This document shows, in pieces, positions 12,270 through 25,400 of a stretch of 64,000 nt of DNA; within the stretch, counting starts at the first letter, position 1, and each line of letters opens with the position of its first letter. The DNA lies in the NCBI GenBank assembly GCA_933228675.1, contig OW121740.1, positions 53,212,174 through 53,276,173 of the forward strand. The letters are read 5' to 3'. The stretch comes from Stomorhina lunata (Eukaryota; Arthropoda; Insecta; Diptera; Rhiniidae). A program made the translations under genes and the position numbers. Below the pieces are notes generated by a model. It was not told the DNA's origin. It did not search any database and saw only the letters and a list, made by a program, of their open reading frames with translations.

Positions 12270-13248
12270 TTCAAAACATTTTTTTGTTTTACTTTTTCTA
12301 TAGAAGCAAAATGCGAAATTCATTCCATTTCCGAAGGGAATTGGGTTCTGTGACATGGCTGTATTATCATGTTTTTGATATTTATTGCCGAAAATTAAAA
12401 CTTTTATAAGTGAACCTATTACTGCGGGGACCATTAACAAAATTTTAGTAATTCCTACATCGTCATTAAAATTTTTTAATAATTGTTTTGTTTAGTGAAT
12501 CTATTTAACTGCCCGTAACTGTAAGTCAAAAGGGGGACTTTGTTTGATTATAGCATGAATATATCGCATCTAAAAACTAAACACAATGAAAATTAAAAAC
12601 TATTTTCAAGCTTCGGTTTTAGAAACCTGAAGCTTAAAAAGGTCAACAGAAAGTTTTTGTTTGAAATATACGAGGATTATAAACCAATTAGATTTTTTAA
12701 AAAATAATATCTAAATAAATATGTGCTCTATATAAATATGTATCTATATATATTTTTATGTATATATATGTTTTTTGTATACGATTTATATGATTTTGTT
12801 TAGTTTTCGTTTTTTTTTTTTTTTTTTGGTTTAGTATATATGTAGTAATATATGCAATTCTAAATGTCTATGATGTTGTTAAATATGTTTTTATATGGTT
12901 TTTCATTCATTATATAATGCGCGTTTATAATGTACGAGACTACGACGACGACGAGAGTTTAAACGAGGGATAAGTGTTTGTTATTTTTTTTTTCTTCTTT
13001 ACAACTTAAAGTCTTTGTTCAGACTTATCGTATGAAATATGGAGTTATGTGTGGAGGATTGTTAAAGTTGTATATAGAGTGGGGGCCTTTGAGTTGGGAT
13101 AAGGAGGTAGGGGGTGTGGGGAAAAATACAAAAGTAAGAGAAAAATAACTGATAATAATATATAATAAATAAAATTGTTTCGTTTTCAATTCAAAAAAGT
13201 ATACTTATATGTCTAAAGAACGACGTCAGGCAGGTCGTGCGGCCTGGC
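12270..13248 (-). other. Probable 3' UTR and downstream flank of the TMEM47-like gene
   Basis: The stop codon of the host gene is at 13249-13251 on the minus strand, so this A+T-rich stretch should hold its 3' UTR. A poly-T run (12809-12826) and an ACG run (12948-12960) are present. No polyadenylation site can be chosen by eye. Confidence 0.4.
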
Positions 13249-13409
13249 CTAGGCGCGCATTTGGTTTTCATGTACAATTTTTCTTTCCTTATAGTAGATT
13301 TCTTCTGATTCTTTGTCGCATAACAATAGAACAACGGCTCCAAAAAGGAAAATGGCGGCGCCCCAGCCAACGCCGTAGGCCCAACCAAATTCCCAAATTG
13401 GTCGATTTG
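13249..13409 (-). CDS. TMEM47-like gene, coding exon 5
   Basis: 161 nt with acceptor CTCTTAG/CAA. It encodes NRPIWEFGWAYG, TM4 and a charged cytoplasmic tail (DKESEEIYYKERK, ending QMRA) before TAG at 13249-13251. It is 8.9 kb from exon 4. Confidence 0.9.
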
Positions 13410-16400
13410 CTAAGAGAAATGAAAAAAAGGAAAATGATTAAAAAAATATTGTTAAAAATTTTTAAAATAAATAGATTTTTCTGTAAATCGTAGATTTAAA
13501 ATTCAAATTTAAAGGGAAATTACTTTGACTATATTTGCGAAAGACTTAAATTTATTTACGTTTTCTTTTTTTTTTTTTTTTTTTTTTAGGACCAGCACTC
13601 AGGGGATGACCCCTACTTATGCAATGCATTGTGTTGGAACTAGGAAAATAGGTTATGGGAGGGTGGATAGATGGAGTAGTGTTTATGGACATTTGATTTG
13701 AACTTTCCTATATTGCAACTGGCAGGAAAAATTTCTGCGGGAAGTAAATTCCACATACGAACTGTACGGCTAAAGAATGAATTTTCTCTGTAGTGTGTTG
13801 TTCTGTCTACTGGCCAATCGACTACGAAGGGATGAGCTCTAACAGATAGACGTGTATTGCGTAAAAAAATTCTAGTTTCGGGAACGAGTTCCCTGATTTC
13901 ATTAGAGCACATTCCAAAGTAGTAACGATAGAACAGTGTGACACAACCCACATTGCGACGGTGCTCCAGTGAATCAATAGAGTTGGATACCCTACTGTCA
14001 CCAATAAGCACCTTCGCCCTCTCCTGTACTCGGTCAAGAAGCTCCAAAATAGACTTTGAAGCACCGGCCCATACATGAGAGTTGTATTCCATTTTCGGTC
14101 GGATATAGGTGGTATAAATAGTAAGGAGATCAGATGAAGTGAAGTATGTCTTGCACCGTTTTAGAAAACCGAGACACTTGAATGCTTCTTTCGACACTTG
14201 AAAAATGTGTTCAGTCCACCGGACATCACATTGAATTCTCATGCCCAGAACATCAAGAGTATCTGATTCCTCGATATTTTAATTAATACAGATGAAGTAA
14301 CATGATCCGCCGTGCGTTTATGCGTGAGCATACAACATTGAGTTTTCCGCGCATTAAAATCGACTCTATTCGCACGACCCCATTCTGAGATTGCTTCTAA
14401 ATCGCGGTTTAATGATTCATTCATGTTTTGCCTCATAGTACCAATCTCTAAAGGGTTTGGTCTATGATTGAATGAATACGAATGGCAAATGTTACTATCA
14501 TCTGCAAAAGAGTAGATAGGATTGGAAGTTTGACGTAGAAGGTCGTTTATAAAGATAAGAAATAGAGTAGGAGAAAGAACGGAGCCTTGCGGTACCCCTG
14601 AATTTAGCTTGAACTCGTTTGATGAGATCCCATCTACAACAACTCTTATAGTGCGATCTCTGAGGAAGCTCGATATAAATCGAGAGAAGATATTACCGAC
14701 ACCAAAAGCAATAAGTTTTGATAGAAGTGCTCCGTGCCACACTCTATCAAACGCCTTGGAAATATCCAGAGCCACAACTTTACTTTCGCCAAAACGGTGT
14801 ATTGAATGACACCATTTTTCCGAAAGGAAGGCTAGCAGGTCTCCCGTAGAGCGTCCCCTACGAAATCCATACTGGCGGTCGCTTAGTAGGTTGTTAGATT
14901 CCAGATATTTCACAAGATGGTGGTTTACCATACTCTCCAAAACTTTGGAGAGTGCAGAACAAATTGCTATTGGGCGGTAATTTTCAGGGTTGGTAGCCTC
15001 ACCCTTTTTAGGGATTGGCGTTACATTAGCAACCTTCCAACACCGAGGAAATGTACCAGCTTGGTACAAGGTGCTGAAAAGGTTGGCTAATGGACGCGAA
15101 AGCGTCGAACAGCACTGCTTCAAGACCAGTGCTGGAATGCCATCCGGCCCTGAAGACTTGTTTATGTTGAGATCTGCTAAAACCCTTTTTACAGCACGGG
15201 CGCGAAAGAATATCTTTGGCATAGTTACAGATACTCTTTCGAGCTCGGGCGGAGGTTGAGTGCTTTCCGGCAAGCGGGAATTGCTTGCAAATAATTCAGC
15301 TAAAAGGTTAGCTTTGTCAACCGGGTCAGTGAATGTTTGACCATTCTTTAAAAGAGAAGAAATTGAAGAACTAGCATTATTCTTAACTCTTTTAACGAAT
15401 GACCAGAAACTCTTGCTGCCCCGAGGAGCAGCAAGAATTTTAGTACGAAGACGCTGCTCGTACAGAGCTTTTTCACGTCTTAATACTTTGGCACATGTAC
15501 GCCTTGCACGTTTGCGTTGCAAATCAGTAACTGGATTTTGGTTATTGCGCCAGTTTCTGAAAGCTTCCTCTCGGGATCTGACTGCTTGTTTGCACGTCTG
15601 ATTAAACCAAGTTTTTACCTTTGGTTTAATCGAAATGTTTTTCACTGGGATAAACATTTTCATTCCCAGCTTAATAACATTAGAAACCATTTCCGCCGAG
15701 GCATTGACATTACTGTCGAGGAAACACAGTTTCCAGTTAAAATGCCTATAGAATTCGTTGAGCTCTGCCCAACGACCTTTTTCGTATAGAAAAATTGAAC
15801 GTTTCGTAGCTGTTTGCGAAATGCTGCGAAGTGAGGAGAGCGAAAAAGAGGCGGAAATGGTACAATGATCGGAATTTCCGAGAGGTGCAAGAACCTTTAC
15901 TTCATACTTATCAGGGTGTGAAGTAAGGAAAAGGTCAAGGATGTTTTGTTGGTGCCCATCAACACATGGAATATGTGTTGGCTCATTCACCAGTTGCGCA
16001 AGGTGATTGTGCGCTGCAAATAACTCAACATATTGGCCTTCAGGAGTTGTGTGGCTCGAATGGCGAAGCCAGGACGAGTTGTGAACATTGAAATCACCAG
16101 CAATAACGATTTCACTGCTCGGACAACTCTCGAGGATCTTCGAAATTGAATCGGAAAGGGCATCGAAGCCAGATAAAGTTGTGCCCCTTTCCGCGTTTGG
16201 ACTTCTATAAAGAAACCCGAAGTACAAAAGATGCGCCCTGATTCTGAATTTAACCCAGAGACAGCTAAATTCGTTATCATGCGTGCCTAATGATTGCTGG
16301 CACTGGTACGCAACTTCATCGCGAATGTACATTGCAATGCCCCTATGAAGGTTAAAAAGGGATAGGAATTGATACCCAGGTATGTGAAAATCCTGTGGAT

Positions 16401-19400
16401 CAGCATTTTCAGATACCTGGGTTTCAGATAAGGCGAAAACATCCGGCCGATGGAGACAAATGTGTGCATAAACAGAGAAGAAATTCGCTCTTAGCCCACG
16501 TATGTTGCAGAAGTTTATGCTAAAACGATCTGCCATTGCAATATATTGAAAAAAACTAATCAATTGTCTATTTATAGTAAAAGTCTCAAAGATGTTAATT
16601 GTTGTCTGCGATACTAATTAATGGTCAGTGTTATGCCTTCACCATTAAATAGTTTGACACAATTAAATCAGTGATACTTTTACTATAAAAAGGAAAAGGA
16701 AAGAAAACACAATGACAATTGCTAAAAGGGCCATAAAAGCCCTGATCTGGTCATTGTTATGGCTAGGTGCCAACACTGATATATTTTTGTTGAAGTTAGG
16801 TTGTTGATGTAATGATATTAATGTTTGTAATGATGAGTGATGTTCTGTAGATTTGTTTGTTGTTGTAATAGAGTTATTGTGTTTGTTGTATTAAAAATAA
16901 AATAAGAGAAAAACTGGTTTGGAGAGTTTGTTTATTGTTGGATGTTATTAATTTTGTGTTATTTCCACTGTTTGAGTTTATTGTTTGATTTTTAATTATT
17001 TCAATTTTTTGTTATTTTGGTTTTAATGTTAATATGTTTTTTTTTTTTTTATTTATTTATTTTATTGCACGCGTTTAATTTATTAATTATATATTAATTT
17101 TGTTTTAAACACTGGACGCGGACAAAATACACATGGACGGACAAGCAACATGTAAAAACGTGTGTAGACAGGACGGACGTCAAAACACTACCAGATGATG
17201 TTATAATCAACCATCGAAACGCGTCGAGGAATTGGTTGTCCCTACAAACATTTTTTGGCTTTTATCAATAAATTGTTTATTATATTAATAAATAAATGTA
17301 ATAGACAAGGATGAAGTGCGAATATTTTTTCTTTTTGAATAATATTTACATCTCGACAATTTTGTTTTTTTTTTTTTTGATCAAATAATTACTTTTTTTC
17401 GTTTATATCGAAATTCACTAAAAAAAATCGTAAAATTCCATGATTTTGTCATGAAAAATTAAAATTTTGAGTATTGACCCGGTTAAGATTATCCAACGGC
17501 GGCACGTGTACACTAGGGTGCACCTTATATTACGAAAGTGCGAAATTGAACCGAAACTCCCGCTAGAAATGATCTATGTAACATTAAAACAACCTGTGCA
17601 AATTTTTTTCAAAATTGCATAAGAGTAAAACGTGCCGCATCCGCCCACAAAGTGTACAATTTTTTTGTATGGGAAAAATGATAAGTATTTTCGGTTTTGA
17701 CCAAAGTAGCTTTATTTTAAGTCATCAACACTAAAATCCATGAAGTACTTTCAGAATGTGTGTGAAGATAAATTCGAATTTAACTAGCAAAGACAAAAAC
17801 CACAATTTTTAGCTGAGCCAATTTTGTAGTCAACAGAGCACTGTAAACAGTTTAACAGTAATGTTAAATACTATACTGGAGTTAGTTTTGACGAATTTTG
17901 AGGTATATGGATATATATAAGAATATACAATATTGGGAACGGGTACTCCAAAAGGTCCAGTTTGATACTGTATAAGTCGTTTTCCTAAAATAATCTTGGA
18001 ATTTTAGAAAAATATGGCTTAAAATTATATGTTGTCAAAAAATTCTCAGAAGAAGCTGGGCCTCAAAAATGGCCAAAAATGGAATTGTACACGTATACCA
18101 CTATATGGAGCGGGTACTCCAAAGGGTCCTAATTGTCACTGTATAAGTGGTTTTCCCCAAATAATCTTGGGATTTTTTAAAAATAATATTGAAAATTTTA
18201 GTTTTTTGAAAAATCTAGAGAAGATGAATTTGCTCAAAAATGGCCAAAAATGGAATTGTACACGTATACCACTATATGAAGCGGGTACTCCAAAGGATCC
18301 TAATTGACACTGTATAAGTGGTTTTCCCCAAATAATCTTGGAATTTTTTTAAAAAAATTTTGAAAATTTTTCGAAAAATCTGGGGAAGATGAAAATGCTC
18401 AAAAATGGCCAAAAATGGAATTGTACACGTATACCACTATATGGAGCGGGTACTCCAAAGGGTCCTAATTAACACTGGATAAGTGGTTTTCCCCAAATAA
18501 TCTTGGGATTTTTTTAAAAAAATTTTGAAAAATTTTCGAAAAATCTGGGGAAGATGAATTTGCTCAAAAATGGCCAAAAATGGAATTGTACACGTATACC
18601 ACTATATGGAGCGGGTACTCCAAAGGGTCCTAATTGTCACTGTATAAGTGGTTTTCCCCAAATAATCTTGGGATTTTTTAAAAATAATATTGAAAATTTT
18701 AGTTTTTTGAAAAATCTAGAGAAGATGAATTTGCTCAAAAATGGCCAAAAATGGAATTGTACACGTATACCACTATATGAAGCGGGTACTCCAAAGGATC
18801 CTAATTGACACTGTATAAGTGGTTTTCCCCAAATAATCTTGGAATTTTTTTAAAAAAATTTTGAAAATTTTTCGAAAAATCTGGGGAAGATGAAAATGCT
18901 CAAAAATGGCCAAAAATGGAATTGTACACGTATACCACTATATGGAGCGGGTACTCCAAAGGGTCCTAATTAACACTGGATAAGTGGTTTTCCCCAAATA
19001 ATCTTGGGATTTTTTTAAAAAAATTTTGAAAAATTTTCGAAAAATCTGGGGAAGATGAATTTGCTCAAAAATGGCCAAAAATGGAATTGTACACGTATAC
19101 CACTATATGGAGCGGGTACTCCAAAGGGTCCTAATTGTCACTGTATAAGTGGTTTTCCCCAAATAATCTTGGGATTTTTTAAAAATAATATTGAAAATTT
19201 TAGTTTTTTGAAAAATCTAGAGAAGATGAATTTGCTCAAAAATGGCCAAAAATGGAATTGTACACGTATACCACTATATGAAGCGGGTACTCCAAAGGAT
19301 CCTAATTGACACTGTATAAGTGGTTTTCCCCAAATAATCTTGGAATTTTTTTAAAAAAATTTTGAAAATTTTTCGAAAAATCTGGGGAAGATGAAAATGC

Positions 19401-22400
19401 TCAAAAATGGCCATTTATACAGTGACAATTAGGACCCTTTGGAGTACCCGCTCCATATAGTGGTATACGTGTACAATTCCATTTTTGGCCATTTTTGAGC
19501 ATTTTCATCTTCCCCAGATTTTTCGAAAAATTTTCAAAATTTTTTTAAAAAAATTCCAAGATTATTTGGGGAAAACCACTTATCCAGTGTTAATTAGGAC
19601 CCTTTGGAGTACCCGCTTCATATAGTGGTATACGTGTACAATTCCATTTTTGGCCATTTTTGAGCAAATTCATCTTCTCTAGATTTTTCAAAAAACTAAA
19701 ATTTTCAATATTATTTTTAAAAAATCCCAAGATTATTTGGGGAAAACCACTTATACAGTGACAATTAGGACCCTTTGGAGTACCCGCTCCATATAGTGGT
19801 ATACGTGTACAATTCCATTTTTGGCCATTTTTGAGCAAATTCATCTTCTCTAGATTTTTCAAAAAACTAAAATTTTCAAATTAATTTTAAAAAAATCCCA
19901 AGATTATTTGGGGAAAACCATTTATACAGTGACAATTAGGACCCTTTGGAGTACCCGCTCCATATAGTGGTATACGTGTACAATTCCATTTTTGGCCATT
20001 TTTGAGCAACTTCATCTTCCCCAGATTTTTCGAAAAATTTTCAAAATTTTTTTAAAAAAATCCCAAGATTATTTGGGGAAAACCACTTATCCAGTGTTAA
20101 TTAGGACCCTTTGGAGTACCCGCTCCATATAGTGGTATACGTGTACAATTCCATTTTTGGCCATTTTTGAGCATTTTCATCTTCCCCAGATTTTTCGAAA
20201 AATTTTCAAAATTTTTTTAAAAAAATTCCAAGATTATTTGGGGAAAACCACTTATACAGTGTCAATTAGGATCCTTTGGAGTACCCGCTTCATATAGTGG
20301 TATACGTGTACAATTCCATTTTTGGCCATTTTTGAGCAAATTCATCTTCTCTAGATTTTTCAAAAAACTAAAATTTTCAATATTATTTTTAAAAAATCCC
20401 AAGATTATTTGGGGAAAACCACTTATACAGTGACAATTAGGACCCTTTGGAGTACCCGCTCCATATAGTGGTATACGTGTACAATTCCATTTTTGGCCAT
20501 TTTTGAGCAAATTCATCTTCTCTAGATTTTTCAAAAAACTAAAATTTTCAATATTATTTTTAAAAAATCCCAAGATTATTTGGGGAAAACCACTTATACA
20601 GTGACAATTAGGACCCTTTGGAGTACCCGCTCCATATAGTGGTATACGTGTACAATTCCATTTTTGGCCATTTTTGAGGCCCAGCTTCTTCTGAGAATTT
20701 TTTGACAACATATAATTTTAAACCATATTTTTCTAAAATTCCAAGATTATTTTAGGAAAACGACTTATACAGTATCAAACTGGACCTTTTGGAGTACCCG
20801 TTCCCAATATTGTATATTCTTATATATATCCATATACCTCAAAATTCGTCAAAACTAACTCCAGTATAGTATTTAACATTACTGTTAAACTGTTTACAGT
20901 GCTCTGTTGACTACAAAATTGGCTCTGCTAAAAATTGTGGTTTTTGTCTTTGCTAGTTAAATTCGAATTTATCTTCACACACATACTTTCAGAGCTATTG
21001 CAGTTTTTCCTCGAAAAATCTTGTCCTTGACGACACGCCTACTTACTTCTTCTTCTGTTGTCCTTACTTCTTCTTCTGTTGTCCTTGACTCCCAGTGGAA
21101 CTTAAGGATAAGTAAATTTCAAAGTAAGTCATGATTTACATATCAATTTAGATAAAAGTGTGAGTTAGGGCCATTCTACATGAGACCAATGATATATCGC
21201 AGTTGATAGAAACAAAAATCTGTTTGAACGGAGCCAGATCTGCGTGCAATGTTCTCAGACATTCAGTCGAAATGCTTAAATATAGAATGTAAAGCATCGG
21301 ACCACAAATGAGAGTTGTATTTTATTTTTCGGTTGCAAATAAAATAGTATCTCATCTACTTAAGACATAATTTCAATGAAAATCGGATTAAAATCTCAAA
21401 CCATATCCTGGGCTTGAGATGATGAATTAATGAATAATAATTTCCACGACAACATTTCAATTGGAACAAGTGGTACTTCTTTCAGATAATGAGCTGCATC
21501 CGATTCTATTTTTAGACTCATTGAAAGGGACCTATGTTTTAACTCCGGCTCCGAACGGCAAATGCATTAGTTAGAGAAGTTTTACATACCCTAATACTCA
21601 AGAATCAGTGGCGGACTGAGTTATGAGGTGAACAGCCGCTTTTTTGAAAATTTATTTTTTTTCAAGTGGGTCTGGCCGGGGATCGAACTTGGGACCTCTG
21701 GTATGCTAGGCGGATGACAAACTTGCTATGCTTCTATAGAATAGAAGAATATAGAGGGAGAAGGATCTGCAATTTACATGATATTGTAGGGTTCACCACT
21801 GGTCTCAGTAGGCTTAGATAGGGTACTCTCCTATCTAAGCCTACTGAGACCAGTGGTGAACCCTACAATATCATGTAAATTGCAGATCCTGAAGTTCAGC
21901 AAATAATCTGCTGCCTAGATGTCTTAGATGCCTTTGATTTTGAAGCCTTGGACAGTGACAGAGAATGTGTTCTACCGATTCGCACGAATCCTCATCTAGA
22001 CATAGTCTGCAGAGGTCCGGAATGCTAACATCCAACCTTTTTAACCTCGAATTTAAGGCACAATGTCCCGTTAAGAACCCTATACATCTTCTTAAGCTTG
22101 ACCTATTCAAACCTAGTAGATTTTTGGTTCCACTTAGGCCATAGAGCTCTTGATGTCTTACACGTAACAATGTTTCCCCATGTCTTTGTGGTTTTCCTTG
22201 CTGATCCAAGACTTAATGCCCAGATAAAAGTGACAGATAGGTGGAGCAATATCTTTGACTCAAGTCGAATTACAGAATAGAAGAAAATTTTGTTAAATGA
22301 CAAACCAACTCACCCAGATTTAATTCACCGGCAAAACATACAGGATAAATAATTAAGGCCGATAAAACAGCTAATACTATAAAAAAATTAAAAAGAGTTA

Positions 22401-25400
22401 ATAAAAATTTAAAAATGTAATTAAATTATGGATTAATTAGCATTAAAAGAATATTTCTTTTCTAAAAACTTACATGATAATAACATTACTAATACCGCAA
22501 TTCTATAAAATTTATATTTTAAATTATGATTTTGTGTTTTTAAACCAAGTCCTGTTAAAATTGTTGCAATAACGTCTGTTATCAATGTTATCACACACAG
22601 AACTGCAGTTGCTCTAATATAAACTGAAATGAAAATGTTGGTTTTAAGATATAGGAATTATTTTTAAACTATGTATGTTTTTTTTTTCTAAATTTAAATA
22701 CTTACAGACATCACGACTGGGATAACAGCCTGGAGGATCATGTAGATTGAATGGAAGTGGTGGCAATACATCTTCTTCGATACAGTGTACAAAGAGGCCT
22801 TGACGCCAACCAGCTGCCATTAGCCAATCGGTGGAGGCTAATGCCATTATCATGAGTAAAACAACTATAAGCCCACAAATAAATGCAATGACCTGAAATT
22901 TGGATTATAATAAAAAGAAGTGATATGAAACAAATTATGGAAAATTGAGGCGATTTTTCTACGAAATGGTCTATAAGAAGACAGGATTTATTGTTTTTAA
23001 CAGTCCAAAATTAAGTCCATTTTATTTTTGTTCGCAAGAAATGGTAAAGAAATCCAGAGTTTGTATATAACACGATAAACGCACAACAATTTAAGCCAAT
23101 TGATATAGCATTATGATACTGGAATCGGAAACAATCAACTTATCATCGGCTTATCTCAAACCCTCCTGATTTCAGAAACTACAATGAATGAACATTAATA
23201 TGACTGCGAATTATTGACCACATTTTAAAAACTAGAGCTCGATTTGAATCATGAAATATTTGAACGCTTTTAGAAATTGTGCCAAGTTTTAAAAAAATAC
23301 AACCTCCTCCTCGCTTTATGTAAAACAAGATTAATTGGTGTCATTATACTTGTAATGAACGACATGCGAGGGAGGTCTTACAAGTTTTGGATGTTGTTGA
23401 GAAATAATTTTATATCCAGATATATAAAGTCCCAGTCAACCTGATCCAGTTAAAGAAGCAGAAGCAAGCCCAACAAATTGGCTTAATCTACAGACATATC
23501 CCTCAGAAGATTAAGAATAGTGAAGCGATATTAAAAATTCACCTCACTCAGATCAACTTTTTCACCGCCACATTTATATCGGCTCATCCATTTTGTGGTT
23601 TCAAAAGTATAGGACTGGAATTGGACATCTGTCAAACTAAGTTGTTAAACCATTTTTTTTCTTTTCACTTGAAAGTCTGTTATTGACGAAAATGGATCGC
23701 TTAAGTGTCACACAACGCATAAAAATTATCAAAACATACTACAAAAATGGTGATTTTGCAGCAGCCACATATCGTGCTTTAAGAGGATAATGATGGTTTA
23801 CATAATCGTCCAACTACCCAAGCAATTGGCAAAATTGTGAAGAAATTTGAAGAAACTGGAGCGGGGACAAATATTGTAAGGCCTGTGCATCATCGTTTCG
23901 CTTGTTCCGCTGAAAATATCGCTGCTGTAAGTGAAAATGTTGCTGAAGACCCGAATGTGTGTCGACTCCTCGTTGTTCTCAGGAACTAGGACTGTCTTAC
24001 GGCATATTATGGCGTATTTTGCATTTAGATCTACAGCTACATCCATGTAAAGTCCAGCTCACACAACAACTGAAGCCAGCTGACCACTTACAAGGTTGTA
24101 GATACGTAGAATGGGTGCTTGAACAACAGGCGGTAGACGGCGATTTTTCGAACAAAATTTTCTTCAGCGATGAAGCACATTTCTCAATCGGTGGGTATGT
24201 TTATAAACAAAATTGTAGTATTTGGGGTTCTGAGAATCCTCAAGTAACTGAAGTGAGGCCAGCATGTTTATTGCGTTCTTTGGTCCGAAGGTGTGATTGG
24301 ACCTTACTTTTTCGAAAACGATGATGGAACGACTATCACCGTGAATTCGGAGCTTTATAGTCACATGATAACCGACTTTTTTTTGCCTGCAATTGAAGAA
24401 TACGACTTGGAGAATATGTGTTTTCAACAAAACGGTGCCACATGCCATACAACTCGAGCGAATATGGCTTTATTATGGCTTTATTATCGTGGCCACCATT
24501 AACTGGCCACCATGCGATTTGACACCATTAGACTTTTTTTGTGGAGCTACGCGAAAGACCGTGTTTATGCAGATAAACCTTTAACTATTGAGCACTTAAA
24601 AACCAACATTCGTCAAGTTATGGCTGAAATACCGTCCAATATATGTCAAAAAGAGGTCAAAATTACCTCAAAAGAATCAATGCAGTGTTCACACATAATG
24701 TCAACGTTCGAACTTTATAATTAAAAAGAAATATCATGAAAAAAAATTATATGTGCTTTATTTACGTTCACTTTTGAAACCGCAAAATGGATAACCCTGT
24801 ATTTACACCACCTATATCCGACCGAAAAATGAAGTACGTAAATTTTATCAAAAAATTAGGCACAAGACGGAAGGTTATGACAACTGTATCTTTTCCTGTA
24901 AGGACGACCAAGGAAATCTGGTTACAGATAGAGAAAGCGTATTGAAACTGTGGAAAGAGCACTTTTGCATGACATATGTCCAAACCATTGATGGACATTT
25001 CATCAAACAATTGTTTGCAAGCAACGCCTCCTTTTTCTTATGCTCTTTAGTTAAGCCATTATTTTGATCAAATTTTGTTGTTTTTTCTTCCAGATACACT
25101 GCGAGATGTTGTGATGTTATATGAGATTATTTTAATGCTAAATATTTAATTCAGTTTTTATATAAAAAAAATCAGTTTTTCATTAAAAAAAAAATCAGTT
25201 TTTCTATGGAAAAAAAAAGTTGTTTTATGCAAACAATAAGTTTTTCTATAGAAAGAATAAGTTTTTCTGTAGAAAAGATAAGTTTTCTATAGAAAAAAAA
25301 AATTTTCTATAGAAGTAATAGTAATTTTATTTTTTTTATAAAAAAAGTAATTTTTTCTATAGAAAAGTAATTTTTTCTATAGAAAAGTAATTTTTTCTGT

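Larger units (their letters stand above)
17757..20983. mobile_element. Foldback-like transposon with two about 1.6-kb inverted arms
   Basis: The element is almost entirely two inverted arms, 17757-19413 and 19414-20983, with essentially no spacer between them. The outer 290 bp of each arm is non-repetitive and begins TGTGTGTGAAGATAAA on both ends. Inside, each arm is a tandem array of 165-171-bp units. A 10-bp direct duplication flanks it. This architecture (long terminal inverted repeats made of tandem subrepeats, 9-10-bp target duplication, no required internal gene) is that of Foldback elements such as Drosophila FB. No transposase is present, so it would depend on a helper. It sits in intron 4 of the TMEM47-like gene. 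Apparent 84-149-codon frames are read-throughs of the repeat. Confidence 0.85.

Noticed and set aside
13209..13493. 94-codon plus-strand frame
   Set aside because: Antisense shadow of host exon 5, which has splice signals, phase and protein similarity on the minus strand.
18029..19309. Repeated 84-92-codon plus-strand frames (NGQKWNCTRIPLYGAGTPK)
   Set aside because: They are the tandem unit of the Foldback-like arm read in one frame; each ends at the same place in the unit and has no homology to a protein.
19590..20711. 90- and 149-codon minus-strand frames with the same peptide
   Set aside because: Same repeat in the other arm; longer only because two like units are adjacent.
21655..21745. 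Functional tRNA gene
   Set aside because: Anticodon stem does not pair and the acceptor stem cannot be built, so only a tRNA-like repeat is called.
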